A DNA stretch of 64,000 nucleotides, from NCBI GenBank assembly GCA_014904845.1, contig MU119304.1, forward strand, positions 1 through 64,000. Direction: 5' to 3'. Made by a program: the position numbers and the translations under genes. Numbering within the stretch: the first letter of the stretch is position 1; each line of letters begins with the position of its first letter. The notes under the pieces are model-generated. The model was not told the origin of the DNA. It saw nothing but the letters and a program-made list of their open reading frames with translations, and searched no databases. Positions 13,095 to 25,247 of this stretch are shown here, piece after piece. The DNA comes from Acephala macrosclerotiorum (lineage: Eukaryota; Ascomycota; Leotiomycetes; Helotiales; Mollisiaceae).

Positions 13095-15089
13095 CCCTCA
13101 CTATCGCCTTCCACTCCTTCGGCGTTATTCTTGTTGTATATACGACCCTCCTCTGCATCGCGTCCGAGACGAACAATATATCAGGCAGCACATCACAATG
13201 GGGATTGAGGAAGTTGGCTGAAGGTGACCTCTGGGCGAACAGATACTGGGCCTTCACGCTGCCTGCTGCATTAGCGGCTGCGGCGTCGCTCCCTATGCTG
13301 CTGGAAGGCTTGCTACATATGCCAAGTCTTCCAGTAATTGTTATGCTGTTTGTGAGAACTCAACCCAGGTTTTGGAAGCCCATCTGACGAGAAGTAGCCT
13401 CTCGCATATGCCGCCGAATCTGTCGTCCTCTTCGTCCTTTGCTCTCCTTCTCGATCCCGAAAATGGCTGCCATGGGAAACTGTTCTGGCAATCCTCGCCT
13501 CGAGTGTAATTTTATACAGCGAATATCGGTTGATGGTCCATGGTTTGATCTGGAGTGTCACTGGCATCCTGCTCGTGGGACTCTCTCGAGCCCTCTTCGT
13601 CATTGGCATCGAAAGAACTGGCCCGGAACTCGCAGTCCACGCGCGACTCAAGGCGAAACATGGCTTTGTTATCATGACTCTGGTCCTTGGCTTGCTTTTC
13701 AGTAGCTTTGGAATCTATCGATTCGAACACATTCACCATATGCGCGAACTTGACAGTCATATTGTAGCCTTGATGGTCGTCAATATTGCCTCTATTGTCG
13801 GAACCGCTTTCTCAGGCACATCTGCCATGACCTTTACGCCTATTTCCTTCAATGATCCAGAGCTTCAATTTTCGAGTATCCCTCTGCCACCTACCGAACT
13901 TATTGCTTCACTAGCTTCTAGCATGCTTGTTGGCCTTGTCTCAGTATACTGGCATCCAACACACGTCTCCTGGGTTCAAGTCGCGGCTTTTCTCACTGCG
14001 GCTGCTTGGCTTGTGGGAGGCGAACAGATTCACGTTTTCATCCTGCATTGGATGGACAATACGCATCAGCAAATTGACAACGAATACAGCAAGGAGTTCT
14101 CTCAGCCTCGAAAACCAAGCCGGATTCTGTCCTCCGGCACGCTCCTGATTCTCATCATATTTCTCTCGCTCTTCCTATCCTCTCTATCGTCCGTATCCAT
14201 CTACTCGATGCCACTCGGACTACCCACCACCTTCGACGCTCTCTACAAACCTCAATCCGAATTCGACATCGTCATCAGCATGTACCAAGAATCGCCATCT
14301 TCTGTCAAATCTATGGTAGAGAAGATCAAATCTACCGCATATCTCAGCACCCTCTCGGAAGTTCAAGTCATAATCTACACCAAAGATCCAGCCTCGGATC
14401 TCGATATCCTCAAACGCGAAACAGGAGCAGACATCGTCAGCAGACTCCCCAACACCGGTCGCGAAGGCGGCACATATCTACATCACATCGTCTCAAACTG
14501 GGACTTCCTTTCGGAAAAGACAATGTTCATCCAAGCACATCCACACAACATGCGCGAACTCATTCCCCGAATCAACGATTACCTCGTTCCTCAGACCGGA
14601 ATGCTCAGCCTTGGTTTCACAGGCGTGACTTGCCAATGTGGTTCATGCAACGATCGCTGGGGCTGGGAAGACAAGTGGGCCGTTGTGCCTACCCTCTACG
14701 AGAAAATCTACGGCGCCCCATGCGAAAGTAATCAAGAAATCACGTTGTCGTACAAGGGTCAATTCATCGCCTCAGCAGCTCGCATCCGTGGGATCCAGAA
14801 GAGGAACTACAAGAACTTGCTAGATGCAATCACCTCCAAGGATGGATGGGCACATAACGCGACCATGCTAGCACTGGGTGGGAATGGTGACGAGGGAGGT
14901 ATGGACGAGGTGGGAGAGGGTGATAGCCCGAGTAATCCGTACTTTGGGTTTACGGTTGAGAGGATTTGGGGGCTGTTAATGCAGTGTGGTACCGATAGGG
15001 CTGTGGCGGCTAGGTGTTCGAGTTTGTTGAGTGGGATGGGGAGAGATGATGACGTGGGTGATTGTCAGTGTTTGGATGAGGTGGGATGA
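13095..15089 (+). CDS. Multi-pass membrane protein with C-terminal DUF3431 domain (5' end unresolved)
   Basis: Two readable exons: about 13095-13351 and 13398-15089, joined by a 46-bp intron (GTGAGA donor, CTGAC branch, TAG acceptor). Reading continues without a break across this junction. A further intron 13046-13094 (GTACGT donor, CTGACC, ACAG acceptor) probably precedes it, but the first exon and start codon could not be fixed. The first half has about eight hydrophobic segments, for example FGVILVVYTTLLCI, AFTLPAALAAAASLPMLL, and two more at about 13950-14200. The second half has the DUF3431 pattern: FDIVISMYQES, a K-rich helix, VQVIIYTKD, NTGREGGTYLHHI, IQAHPHNMRELIPRI, then a Cys cluster (CQCGSCNDRWGW). 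DUF3431 is a fungal domain of unknown, possibly glycosyltransferase-like, function. An acidic Gly-rich loop precedes the C-terminus. No lesion seen. Confidence 0.75.
13352..13397 (+). other. Intron of DUF3431 gene
   Basis: 46 bp, GTGAGAACT donor, CTGACG branch, GTAG acceptor. Removing it joins ...VIVMLF to PLAYAAESVV... in one frame, which supports it. Confidence 0.75.
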
Positions 15090-18000
15090 AGGGCTGGAGA
15101 TGTTGAGAACAGACTTGCTTTGATTTTGAGTTGGACTTTTTGTTTGCATTGCGGAAGACATCTGCGTTGCGTTGCATGGGATGGTTGGCGTTTCAAGAGA
15201 TACCACATAGCACTTTGTTTTCACTTTAGAGACAGAATTGCATTGCCTTTACTGGGCTTCACGATCAGCTTCTTCTCTTCAGAAACTGACTTAAATTGAC
15301 GGCATGCCAAGTGGCTTCATCTTCCCTATCATTTACTCTTCTCACACGTGAGTTAATCTAAGATTGCTTAATCAATGGTTCCACGACAGCCCATCATCTC
15401 CCTTCAGCTCTTCTCAGCTGCCTTTCAAAGGCGTCAAAAGTATAAATCGCGATGGTGCTTCGTACTTCATCCTCTGTATCTGCCATTTGTCCTCGGCGCG
15501 GCGAGAGATTGCATTGCTGTGGTATAATACCATTGTTGAATTCCTCGATACGATCCTATGTTTTCTCACACAATTTAGCGGGACTGCAGTACTTGAAGCT
15601 GTTCTCGTCTGCTTGAGGTCAAGAAAACGGGCAGGAGAGAAAAAAGAGACCGGTTATTGTTGTCAAGGCAAGAATTGTTGTCAAAGCTGAGATTGAAGAA
15701 GAACGGTAGCTTGGGAAGGCGGAAGATGGGACTGGGCGGCAGTGAAGCATGAGCTCGTGGAATTCATTTTAGACTTCCAAACGCAAGCTTCGCTCCTTGT
15801 TCTTCGTAGATACCGTATTCTGGCGCTTGAAGATATCTTCGTTGAACCCCATGCCCGGAAGTCTCGTTATGGGAAGTATTTATATATGCTGGATGATGCT
15901 TCTCTTAGGCTTGAGTCACTGCTCCAAGAATCCTGCACTTAATCCTCTGTACCCTTCTGAAATTTGAGTCATGATCGTGATGTAGCTTTCTTGTAATTCA
16001 ATTCAATGTCCTAGCACATCAATTTCAAGTACGGAGACAAAGTTCACCGAAATTCACGTGCCGCTTAAAATTCGTGTTGACTTCGTCGTCTATAAATACC
16101 TTCTCGCCCTCTACTTCCTCTTTCTCTCAAAGCCAGCACATCACGGTCTACGATTATCTCAATCTTTCTGAGGTGATGCACTTGAGCTGGCTGTGGCTCC
16201 GACCCAGAGGATGGAAGGAGGGAGGGAGGGTTTCTTGTGGTTGGGGTTGATATTCTTGCGCTTAGGGGCTCGGGCTCGAGGAGTGGAGGTATGCTGCCGC
16301 CAAGTATTTTATTGTTGCCGTTTTCCTGCTAAAGCGGGGAAGAGTTGGCACATTGGGAAGGAGTAGCTGTGAAGCTGGTGGGGAAAGTCAACAAACGATG
16401 CTCGCGAGTGAGGTCTACAAGTCCTAGCAAGTTTTCCCTTGACTAAAACTTAGCATGTTTTCCTTCCATCTGAGCTTGCTAAATTGTTTATGCTCTTCTA
16501 CAGGTGGGTGTTACGGAATAGAGTATTAAGGTATTTATATACTCCTTCAAGCCTTCTTCTTTCCCCTCAGACAAAATGTTACTTACGAGGAGTGAATTTG
16601 TGTTCCTTGGTTGGCTGCCTCACTCCTTCATTCACTCCTACCTTCTAATTTCAACTTGAAAAGGGCGATTTACCTGGCCACCAGGAACTCATTATGGCTT
16701 TCTCAGCTATAAATACTCGTTCACAACCCTCTCTCATTCCTCTTCCGCATCTCAAATTTGACAACTTGAAGACGATGACAGGCTTTTGCCTGGGATTGTA
16801 GAGGACTCGGACGTGAAAGTTTCGGGGTTTCTTCTGGTGTGATCAACCATGTTGTGCTTTTCGTAGAAGGAAGATTTTGTTCCATATGATTGAGATCCAA
16901 ATTTTAGTTTTCGAGGTCGTTGTGGAGGTGAGCTACATTGCCGTTAATCGTTTATTTGTTGTCACCTTTGAAGGATGAGAAGATTAGATGGTGGTGCTAC
17001 CATTTGTTGGGAAAACAGTGTGTGTAGTGAAGGATGATTCATTCTGTAAGGCTACGGCATGAGAGTTAAGCTCGGTAGGCTACGCTAAGCTGGATTAGGC
17101 AGCTTCAGCTGACCTTGGGTCCCTTCACGTAACAAGGTGCCGCCCTTTGAAGATTTCTCACGCCCTCATGAGACCAAGAAGATTCTGCAACATTTTCTCC
17201 CTTTTCGCTTCCTATGAAACCTGGAGCAATTGCAAATCCGTAGCCATATTTGGGCTGGAAAATGAGTGGGTGAAGTTGCGGTGTAGGTGATAGAAAATGT
17301 AGTATATATTCAGAGGTTTTGAGCAGCTCCGAGTTAGAATTCCCGGAGCATGAATATTCTTACTTTTGCTAGTCACTTTCTTGTGAATCTTGTGTAGGCG
17401 CTGTAGCTATGTAGAAGAGAATTGGGCGATCAAAATTGCTGTGCTGAGTTGTTAATATACTCCTTCCTCCTTATTCTTTCCTTCCTTCACTGAATTTTAG
17501 TCTCGACCTCAATCATCTAGAAGACCAAACCTCCACCCATTCAAGATTCACCCTCTCCAGCTCCTTTCCCTATCTCAAACCGATCTCACACCCAAACCTC
17601 TTTCACATGGAAGTAGGTGACTCACCTCGTTGTACCCTCGCCCATCAGATTCAAGAGAAAGGGGTTGAGTGTAGGTACTCATCTTCCTTATCTTATAATC
17701 ACCTGTGCAACCAAACACCTCACCTGTCGCTCTTTCAATGGAGCGATTGTGTAGTGTATGAGCTTGGCGTACTGTTCCTTTCCTGTCTCGAGCGAGTTTT
17801 CTAGGTTTTGAGAGGAGGATGGATGGAGTTCGGTTTGACGGATTAATCTTTTAGATTATTAGCTTGGGAAAGGTAGTTGAGTTGCTGATGAGAGGGGGTT
17901 GTTGTCAACTTCCTGTGAATTTTTTTATGAAGGTAAGAGAACGCATGGAGGCGTAGCGAGGAAGATTATTGGGAGAACTATTGGAAGTACTGAGCTTGAT

Positions 18001-20298
18001 TGGATACAGTTCGATACCGGGTAGATTGATCCGATTAGATACGACCATCGTATATCTTCTATAATTGTGCTTTGTGAATCCACAATGAGAGCTAATAACT
18101 ATATATATGTATGCATTGCTTTGATATACATATTATTTCAAGTAGCCAGGTTAGCAGGTAGTTTCCAGATCCTTGCCACTCACTCCTGATTCAGAAGTTC
18201 ACCTGAGCTTTCACAGGTGGGATGACGTCACAAAGCAACATGCACTTGCCTGTATGTTTCCTCGTATCCTCTCTGGTACTTAAATCGACTCTAAATCTCT
18301 CTTTATCTTTCACTCATTATGCATTCAGTCAAAAAGAAACCTATCAGTCGAGAAATATTTCGTGCTAGCTCGTGCTTGTGTTTTGTACTACTCGTGCCTT
18401 GGCCGCCCTATTCCAAGTCTATCTGTTTTCAAGGAAGTTCTTTTAGGCCAAAGAAGCCTTTATGAAGTAGATTAGACATGATTAGGGGTATATTCTGCTA
18501 CCAAACTCTAGGTTTCTGTCATCTCCTTGTTGATGGTGAAGATGAGGTGGTAAGAGGACTCAGCAGCGATACGAGGGGAGAGGTTTCGTTGAAGCGATTC
18601 TGGGTGAAAGTTATCGGGGAGGCGAGAATAGACGCTGAGAATCATGCTGCTTTACCGTGATTCATTGCTGGGAGTTGCACGCCTGCAATAAATGAACGGA
18701 CCCTTCGGTATATGTACTAAAGAGGTGGAACCACTCCTTTGCTTTATATATCTGAGCGATCAGATGCCCAGGGCCTTGTATGCTTAATTTCTGCTGGGTA
18801 TATTAAAGTTGGTAGGCCTTCTCCTAGCTTCAAATTGTATTCTATCTCGGAAGTGAACTGAACCGGTTGTAGAACCTTCCCTCTCTCTTTTCTAAGATCT
18901 AGAGAAAGAATAAATATCTCTATTCAGTAACCTACCTTCAAACACAAGGACGGTCGTCGCCCGCCCCGCTGGAACTCGGTAACGCCTCATGGTAGCGAAG
19001 AAGAAAGTACTTCGGAAAACTCATATCCTTACTTTCTATGCCTTTCCAGATCCAGTCATTTTCAGTTGTTCGTGAAAGGTTGAATATCGACCAGAGGTTC
19101 TAGTTTGGAAAGAGAAACGAGGGTTGCTATTAACTACTATCTCGTTACCACTTTCGGGGAAGCTTCATGAAAGAGAGGTGGGAGACACACCTATTGAATG
19201 TGGTAGTGTTGCGGAAACGGGCTCGTGAAATAGAACTTAATTTCTAAAACTTCTCAATAGTAGGTCTGGTATCCTCAATATGCTGGGCAAATACTTGCTC
19301 TTTCCTTTTGGGGTTTGAAGAATTGGTAAGCTCGGAAGAGAAATGAATACTGGGCGCTTACCCCCCCCCCCCCTCTCCCCGATTACCCATTTTGGCTTAT
19401 TCGTACTTGATATTTCTGCTCTTCAAGATAATATCAAGGCTTAATTTGCTTAATTTTTTCCGCCTATTCATCTTCCAATACCTTTTACACCCCGTTTAAT
19501 TCAAAAATATCATTCTGTATTCCCGGGTTTATAATATCGCCGATAACTATAAATACTCTTTAATCCTTCTGGAACGACAACTCTATATACTGGCCGAAAT
19601 CAGCTCCTCGAAGATAATTTCACTTCTGTAGTGCTTGGACTGGCATAATCTATGAGGTTTATGGTTGGTTCCTGTCTGCAGAGCTCCAGTCATCAATTCG
19701 GGATACCATCTGTGCCCCTAAGTAGGAATTGGCTTGGAAGAATGCTAAGAGTTGTCTAGATCCTGAATTCTATCATATTTTTGGTGGTTTGAGATGAAAT
19801 TATAGGATAGGAAGTGGCGAGAAGTGTTAAGAGGAGGAGAAGAAGCTGTGAAGTTGGTCAAAATAGTCGATCAGGGAACATTTCAAGTGACATACTTTCC
19901 TCCGAGTGGAAGATTGGTCAATTCATGGGAAGTAGTAGATGATAAAGAAGTTATCCAGCTGCTGGAATCACAGTCTTGGCCCGCGTTACACATGAGAGCT
20001 AACTTGGTTCATGCGCTTGCTTTTCGTTCTCGCCTGAGGTACAGCCCTAGCCAGAAACACGGCATTAATTTGCGCCAAAGGAGTTAAATGCACGCAAGCA
20101 CGTGAGCATGAAATTAAGCTTAAAATAAGTCCCTTTTGGTCCGAAATACTTCATTGCGCTAGCCCCCGTAGTATATTTTCTCCTCCAGATCTTTGCACAG
20201 CCCATCTCAACAACACATCATCGACAAAATAACAAACACATCGCTACGTCAGGGCACAAATCTTTGAACAAATAGTCGACAAGCTATACAACAACAAT
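15090..20298. promoter_or_regulatory. 5.2 kb gene-poor tract with repeated TATA/CT-rich promoter-like stretches
   Basis: No long frame occurs. Instead the pattern 'TATA box then pyrimidine-rich leader' recurs: TCTATAAATACCTT (about 16090), GCTATAAATACTCG (16708), TTATATACTCCTTC (16535), TAATATACTCCTTCC (17454), ACTATAAATACTCT (19548). Each is followed within about 20-60 bp by CT-rich, TCTCAA/CATC-containing sequence typical of fungal transcription starts. Only tiny frames follow, such as a 48-codon frame at 18319. A run of 13 C lies at 19361-19373. The tract could encode non-coding RNAs or very small proteins, or be dead duplicated promoters. No family was recognised. Confidence 0.35.
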
Positions 20299-20925
20299 AT
20301 GTCTCTTCGACTAGCATCAGAGCTAGGTCCTGTCGTTTTTGTGCCTGGATTCCCGCTATTCCCAAAATCGCCCCTCGAATTGCGCCAGATGGTCTGGGAG
20401 ATTTCGGTTGACTCGGAAAACACCACACTTCTCATGACAGAGCGCGGCAAACGAAAGGGTATTATTGGCGTCAAGATTCCCTCTATCCTCCACACGAACC
20501 ACGAAGCGCGAGAAGTTGGATCGAAGAAGTATACAGAATCATTTGACCGATGTGGTAATCGCTTCTATATCAACTTCAAGAACGATTGGATGTTCTTCGA
20601 CGATGAGCATGCTTTAGACCGCTATTTGGCAAGCTATCGATGCTATGAAAAGGCGCAAAGCCTCCAAAACGTCATTGTCCTTCCAGCTTGGGATGTCTGG
20701 GGAAACTATTCGAGAAATATCATAGGGCCTCTGCGTCGTATGAAGGGGCTGAAGACTGTTATACTTAAGGCGGGATCTCAACTTGGTGTCGTCAGGCAAG
20801 GAGTTTCCGATCTTAACAAGAAAACTTTGCGCCTGGACGACCGCAATGTGGACAGCCCCGATGTTATTCTTGAGAAGTCAAACAATCTGATCAGTCTGCG
20901 AGCGCGCCTCATGAGAAAAGGTTAG
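20299..20925 (+). CDS. 2EXR-domain protein, paralog 1 (apparently intact)
   Basis: Single exon, 208 residues, ATG in a good context (AACAATATGTC) after a CA-rich leader. The N-terminus has the 2EXR signature FPLFPKSPLELRQMVWEIS (residues about 18-36; the family pattern is FP.LP.ELR..IW). It is followed by KIPSILHTNHEAREVG, where most relatives have a CR.SR-like motif, and RFYINFKNDWMFF. The downstream helix MKGLKTVILKAG is shared with paralogs 2, 4 and 5. 2EXR proteins are fungal, often expanded, and have no firmly assigned function. It is first in a cluster of five paralogs reaching to 28.6 kb. Confidence 0.8.
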   Translation: MSLRLASELGPVVFVPGFPLFPKSPLELRQMVWEISVDSENTTLLMTERGKRKGIIGVKIPSILHTNHEAREVGSKKYTESFDRCGNRFYINFKNDWMFFDDEHALDRYLASYRCYEKAQSLQNVIVLPAWDVWGNYSRNIIGPLRRMKGLKTVILKAGSQLGVVRQGVSDLNKKTLRLDDRNVDSPDVILEKSNNLISLRARLMRKG

Positions 20926-22020
20926 CAAACTTACCCACGTCCTAAAGCTTATCTGCTGGCTCTTCACATTAGAGTAGACCCGATTACTTTGAACATCAAT
21001 GTCATTTGGAGACCTCCGAGGGTGACGCTGGGTGATGTTATTTGTAATTTTTGTTACTTTCACTTTGGGCTGTTTTTGGGAAGTCCGAGCTGTGATGGAT
21101 GGTATTGGAGGCTGATTGGAGGGCTGAAGAATACTCAGGGGATTGGAACAATATGGGATCATGATATTCTAGTCTTAAGGAATTGCACTGTACACCGTAT
21201 AATGTATTGCCGCAACGGATTCCATAACACCACTACCAAAGGTTATAAAGCCTCGAGCTTCTTTACCTCGTGATTTAAAGTGATTAGTCTGCTACGTAAA
21301 AATACGAGGAATGCAACTGCGAGCTTCATTTGCCTGCAATAGCCTTGGCGAAGCGCTTGTCTCTTTCATAAACAGGTGTGAGTATGTCGGATAAGTTTAA
21401 AAATCCGATAAGACACTTTTGAAGGCAGCTGGCGTGGTGCGACGGTAGAAGATATTAGAGGCTACATTGATCCCTGAGTGGCTTTTTGCAGTTCAGACTT
21501 TGGCGAGCTATGAATGTATTCTTTCGATCCTAGAAAATCACAGGAAGCATGGCTGGTATGGCGAGCAGGGGTTATCTCTATGAGAAATGGAGGTAATAAC
21601 TTCTATACCTAAAGTATCCGCAAATTCTACTGCAAATCTATCCCACATTCCTGCAAGATGCGTCATAGTAGAAGTCCAGTTGCAAGCTCTTCGTGGAGTT
21701 GAGGATTAGACGTTCTATAACTATGAGTTTCCAGGGTTTCCCCTTTTAAATATTTTTATATCAAATGAATCATCAACATCTGATTTCTAACGAGAAGTTC
21801 GTCGACTAGTTTGTGGCGCGTAAAAGCGGTGAATACAGGACTATATTCTCGCTTCCGACCCACTCACCTAAAAACATCACAAGTCGTCAAACCCACCCTG
21901 ACATCGATAATAACATCCACCGTCTCTTCATCTATCTGTCAATCGAAACTTCCAGAAGCTGTAGTCAAGATACCGAAGGGGAAAATTTTCATAGCCATGC
22001 CTTGACGCAATCAGAAAAGC

Positions 22021-22602
22021 GTGTCTACCCCGTGCGAGTTCCTCCTCTTCCCGAAGCTTCCTGCAGAATTACGCCTGGCAATTTGGCGATATGCGGTCAA
22101 GTCAAACAGGCGTATCATTATGTTGAGAGAACGCGGCAATCACAAGGGCGCCACAACCACCATACCTCCCGTCCTTCACGTCAGTACGGAGGCCCGGCAG
22201 TATGCTATGGAGTTCTACACGAAGACGATGGACCGCGAACATAAACCATTCTACATCGACTTCGATAACGATGCCGTATTTTTCAAAGACGATATGTCCT
22301 TCTATACCTATTGTCTCAGCGCTGTTACAAAGAACATGATGCAGAGTGTTCAACACGCTCTCGTGCTTGCGAATCAACCACAGAACCAGGCTTACCATAA
22401 GAGCATCCTCGAGCTTCTTGCCGGTATGGCGAGTCTCAAGACTGTGGTCTTGGAGCGATGTGCTCGAATTGGTGTGGTGCAAAGAGTGATCAACGATACT
22501 AAGGATGAGGACGATTGGCGCCTGGTCGGCAGAGAGGTCAATGATCCCCATGTGGCACTCACGACGATACCGGAGTTGTTGATTCTTGCTGCTTACTCTT
22601 AA
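22021..22602 (+). pseudogene. 2EXR-domain protein, paralog 2 (start codon missing)
   Basis: An uninterrupted frame of 194 codons reads FLLFPKLPAELRLAIWRYAV, then PPVLHVSTEARQYAMEFY, PFYIDFDNDAVFF and MASLKTVVLERCARIGVV, closely parallel to paralog 1. No ATG precedes the 2EXR motif in frame: an upstream TGA lies at 22003-22005, and the place where MSTP.. would start reads GTG. Either the start ATG changed to GTG, or an upstream exon is spliced in (a possible acceptor ends at 22014 after TTGACGCAATCAG). I lean to a lost start but the rest is well kept, so expression is not excluded. Confidence 0.6.
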
Positions 22603-23880
22603 GATGATTGTAGGTTAACTCTTTTGCCCTTGCATGACTAACTAATGACTTTCAACAGCTTAATTATCGTCTTAGTCCAACTGGCCTTGCTTGGTTGAGA
22701 TTCTTAATACAGACTATTGATCGTTCTTGTGCTGCTTTTGGATGTCAGGATACTTCGATACTTTGTCTATTCTTTTCTTTTCTTTTAGAAGTTCGGATTA
22801 TAACTTCAATGCTGGCAGCAAACCTGGAAATGATGATTGCTCTAGGTGGGATATGTGGGGTCGGCTTTTTCTTGGAGGAAAACGTCAATGGTACGTGATT
22901 CTTGTGGAGTAGGCAGGGGTAGGTAGAATGTGCCTGAAGGCCTATGACATCCTAACTGTCTTCATGACCTAGCTTTCTGTCCCATGTGATCATAACAAGG
23001 AAGCGCTCATGAAGAAGTCGTTTAACTGACACATCGGGAATTAGAAGGAGGGAAGTTTCTAGGAAGGTGAGGAAAGGTTATGCATGGTGCCACAGAATCC
23101 ATGCACGAATTAAATTTATTCCACTTGCTTTCGAAACTTATTGGGATCTAGCAAAGCTCTTGGCGTAATGCTTAAAACTCTTAAGTTAGCTGAGAACTTT
23201 CCGCAAGAATAATGTCCTTCTGTGGATTGATAGTCTCATTGGAAAGGTGTGCCAGCGATATTCCTCCCTCCCAACGAAGAAGGAAAGAGCTACCTAAATT
23301 AATGCAATTATTTGAATACTAAAGCTATTTACAACGAGTGAGGCATTGGTCCCTAAGCGAGTGCCAATTCACGTGACACGGCACTAAATTTTTGCGAGAC
23401 GACCTAAGGGTCTTTCCAAAAACGACAAAAGCCAAACCTCCTCCTTCCCTTCCCCAATATCAAAATCCATTCTCCGGACACAGCTGCGCAAGCTCGACCA
23501 GATACTGCACGAAAATTCCACAGCATCCCACAAACCATCCAGTGAAACCGTCTCCGCAGCTCAGCATACAACCCCTCTTTCCCAGCTCTCGTATCGATTC
23601 CTTTAAACTTGCGTTGTGCGCAAGCTACCCTCGACATTATGTCAACCTCTACCACAGACACTAGAGCTTCCGATTCTCTCACCTTTACGCTCTTTCCGAA
23701 GCTGCCTATCGAGATACGGCTCATTGTCTGGGCGCTGGTTTCACCTCCGAGGTTTATCAAAATTTACAGTGCCCCATGGGAGGTGGATGATTTCATTATT
23801 GATTCGAAGACCCCTAATATCTCGCAGATTAGTCAAGAATCAAGAACGGTCTTTCTGGAACAATATAACCTCCTGGTCCC

Positions 23881-25247
23881 AACCTCCTGGTGCCTGGGGG
23901 ACGAAGACTCAACACCTGTACGTAGCAGAGTCTATAACTCTGCGGGTGTCCTCTACGAACCTCCAGCAGCTTTCATGCTGTCAACAGGGGTTGTCAGAAT
24001 TCCGTGCGCACCCCTAAAAATTAGGCGAAAACAAACCAAAAACAGCTCTCTTTATGGCCTTATAATTTAATAAGTTTATAATACATCTATAGTTAGTATT
24101 AAATATAGATATTCTCTCTACTATATAGAGTAGATCCCCTATAAAAAGTTTGTTCTAAAACTGTTATTTAAAAAAGTTATTTTAGTATATAATTTTAATT
24201 AATAAATTTTTAATATAAAATCAAATCTTATAAATTACTTAATTTATAAGACTGTGATTGGGCGTTCTAAAGAGTACGATCTAAAGAGCATGTGTACACA
24301 TAGCTTTATTGTCAATTTTATATAAAACTATTCATTAGTCAATTTATTATAATTTTATAAAGTAGGTCGTTTTTGGTGTGTTTTCGCCTAATTTTTAGGG
24401 GTGCGCACGGAATTCTGACAACCCCTGTTGCTGTCTACAGAGCTAAATTTGAGTCGACCGGGCGATATGCCGGCGCGCAAAGAGTTTTTCCCTTGCTAAA
24501 TGGCCTCACGATCCTCGATCCCAACGGTCACGACACGAATTATAACCTAATCAACTCGACTCACGGTATATTGCCTTGTTGCAACATTCTACCCGCTTGC
24601 CTGAAAGCTCCTTCACTACTTGGCCTAAGACGATATTTACACCCGGATTGGCAGACACCACGATGGAGAATTAAGGGCTAAAACGCGAGTTTTGAAGGGG
24701 GCAAGAGGGGTTGTTAGCGAATAAGAGGGTGACTCTATACTTGTCTAGAAGAGGGGACTATAAAGAGAAGAGTGCTGGAAAGAGAGAGGTTTTTTGAGGG
24801 TTTTCGACATTGCGCCTTTGTGTGTAAAGCCCACTTTTACTGCCAAGGAAGTGAGAACTAGGGCCCTATTGTCAGGTCTGTCTTAGAAGACTTTTAACTC
24901 ACGTTGAGCCCCCTGAGATCTGGCTCTAAAAGTGTGCTAGTGCTTCTCTTTGGTAGCATAACATTTATGTGCCCATCTCACCCGGAAAAGAAAAGTTACC
25001 TACACAGTCACTTTTTCATTTGATCGTACTAATTGCTTGTAGGCCATCTGAACAGCTTTATGCTTGAACTGCTTTCTAAAGTTTACTTTTGATCACAGGA
25101 TTTTTCCTCTAGGGGTTTTTGATTCCTGTACTATCACTGTATATAAATCCTTAGCTTAGCACGTCCCGAATGCCCCCATAGAAGGCTTTGAGTTACTATG
25201 TTCTAATGCTCTTGGACGTAAATTAATACAACAACAACAACAACAAC
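23881..25247 (+). mobile_element. LINE-like (non-LTR) insertion with CAA tail
   Basis: AACCTCCTGGTCCC (23867-23880) stands at the left edge and AACCTCCTGGTGCC (25248-25261) at the right, as expected for a target-site duplication. The left edge carries a second adjacent copy (AACCTCCTGGTGCC, 23881-23894). Just before the right copy is a (ACA)n/(CAA)n run, 25228-25247, resembling the simple-repeat tails of some fungal LINEs. No reverse transcriptase is present, so it would be a 5'-truncated or non-autonomous (SINE-like) copy. It contains a nested TIR element (23982-24430). The class is inferred from the tail and duplication only. Confidence 0.55.
23982..24430. mobile_element. 449-bp TIR element (MITE-like), nested, class unknown
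   Basis: Terminal inverted repeats of about 61 bp, nearly perfect (one mismatch seen): left 23982-24042 begins CAACAGGGGTTGTCAGAATT and continues to GGCGAAAACA; the right copy 24370-24430 is its reverse complement. The flanks carry a 4-bp direct repeat CTGT (23978-23981 and 24431-24434), a candidate target-site duplication. The interior is AT-rich and has no transposase. Long perfect TIRs suggest recent movement. The 4-bp duplication does not fit Tc1/mariner (TA) or hAT (8 bp). Confidence 0.75.

Noticed and set aside
13530..13532. Apparent TTG start of the 519-codon DUF3431 frame
   Set aside because: The frame continues upstream across a clean 46-bp intron, so this is internal sequence and not a start.
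19361..19373. Run of 13 C
   Set aside because: Simple homopolymer; no further structure, possible length error.
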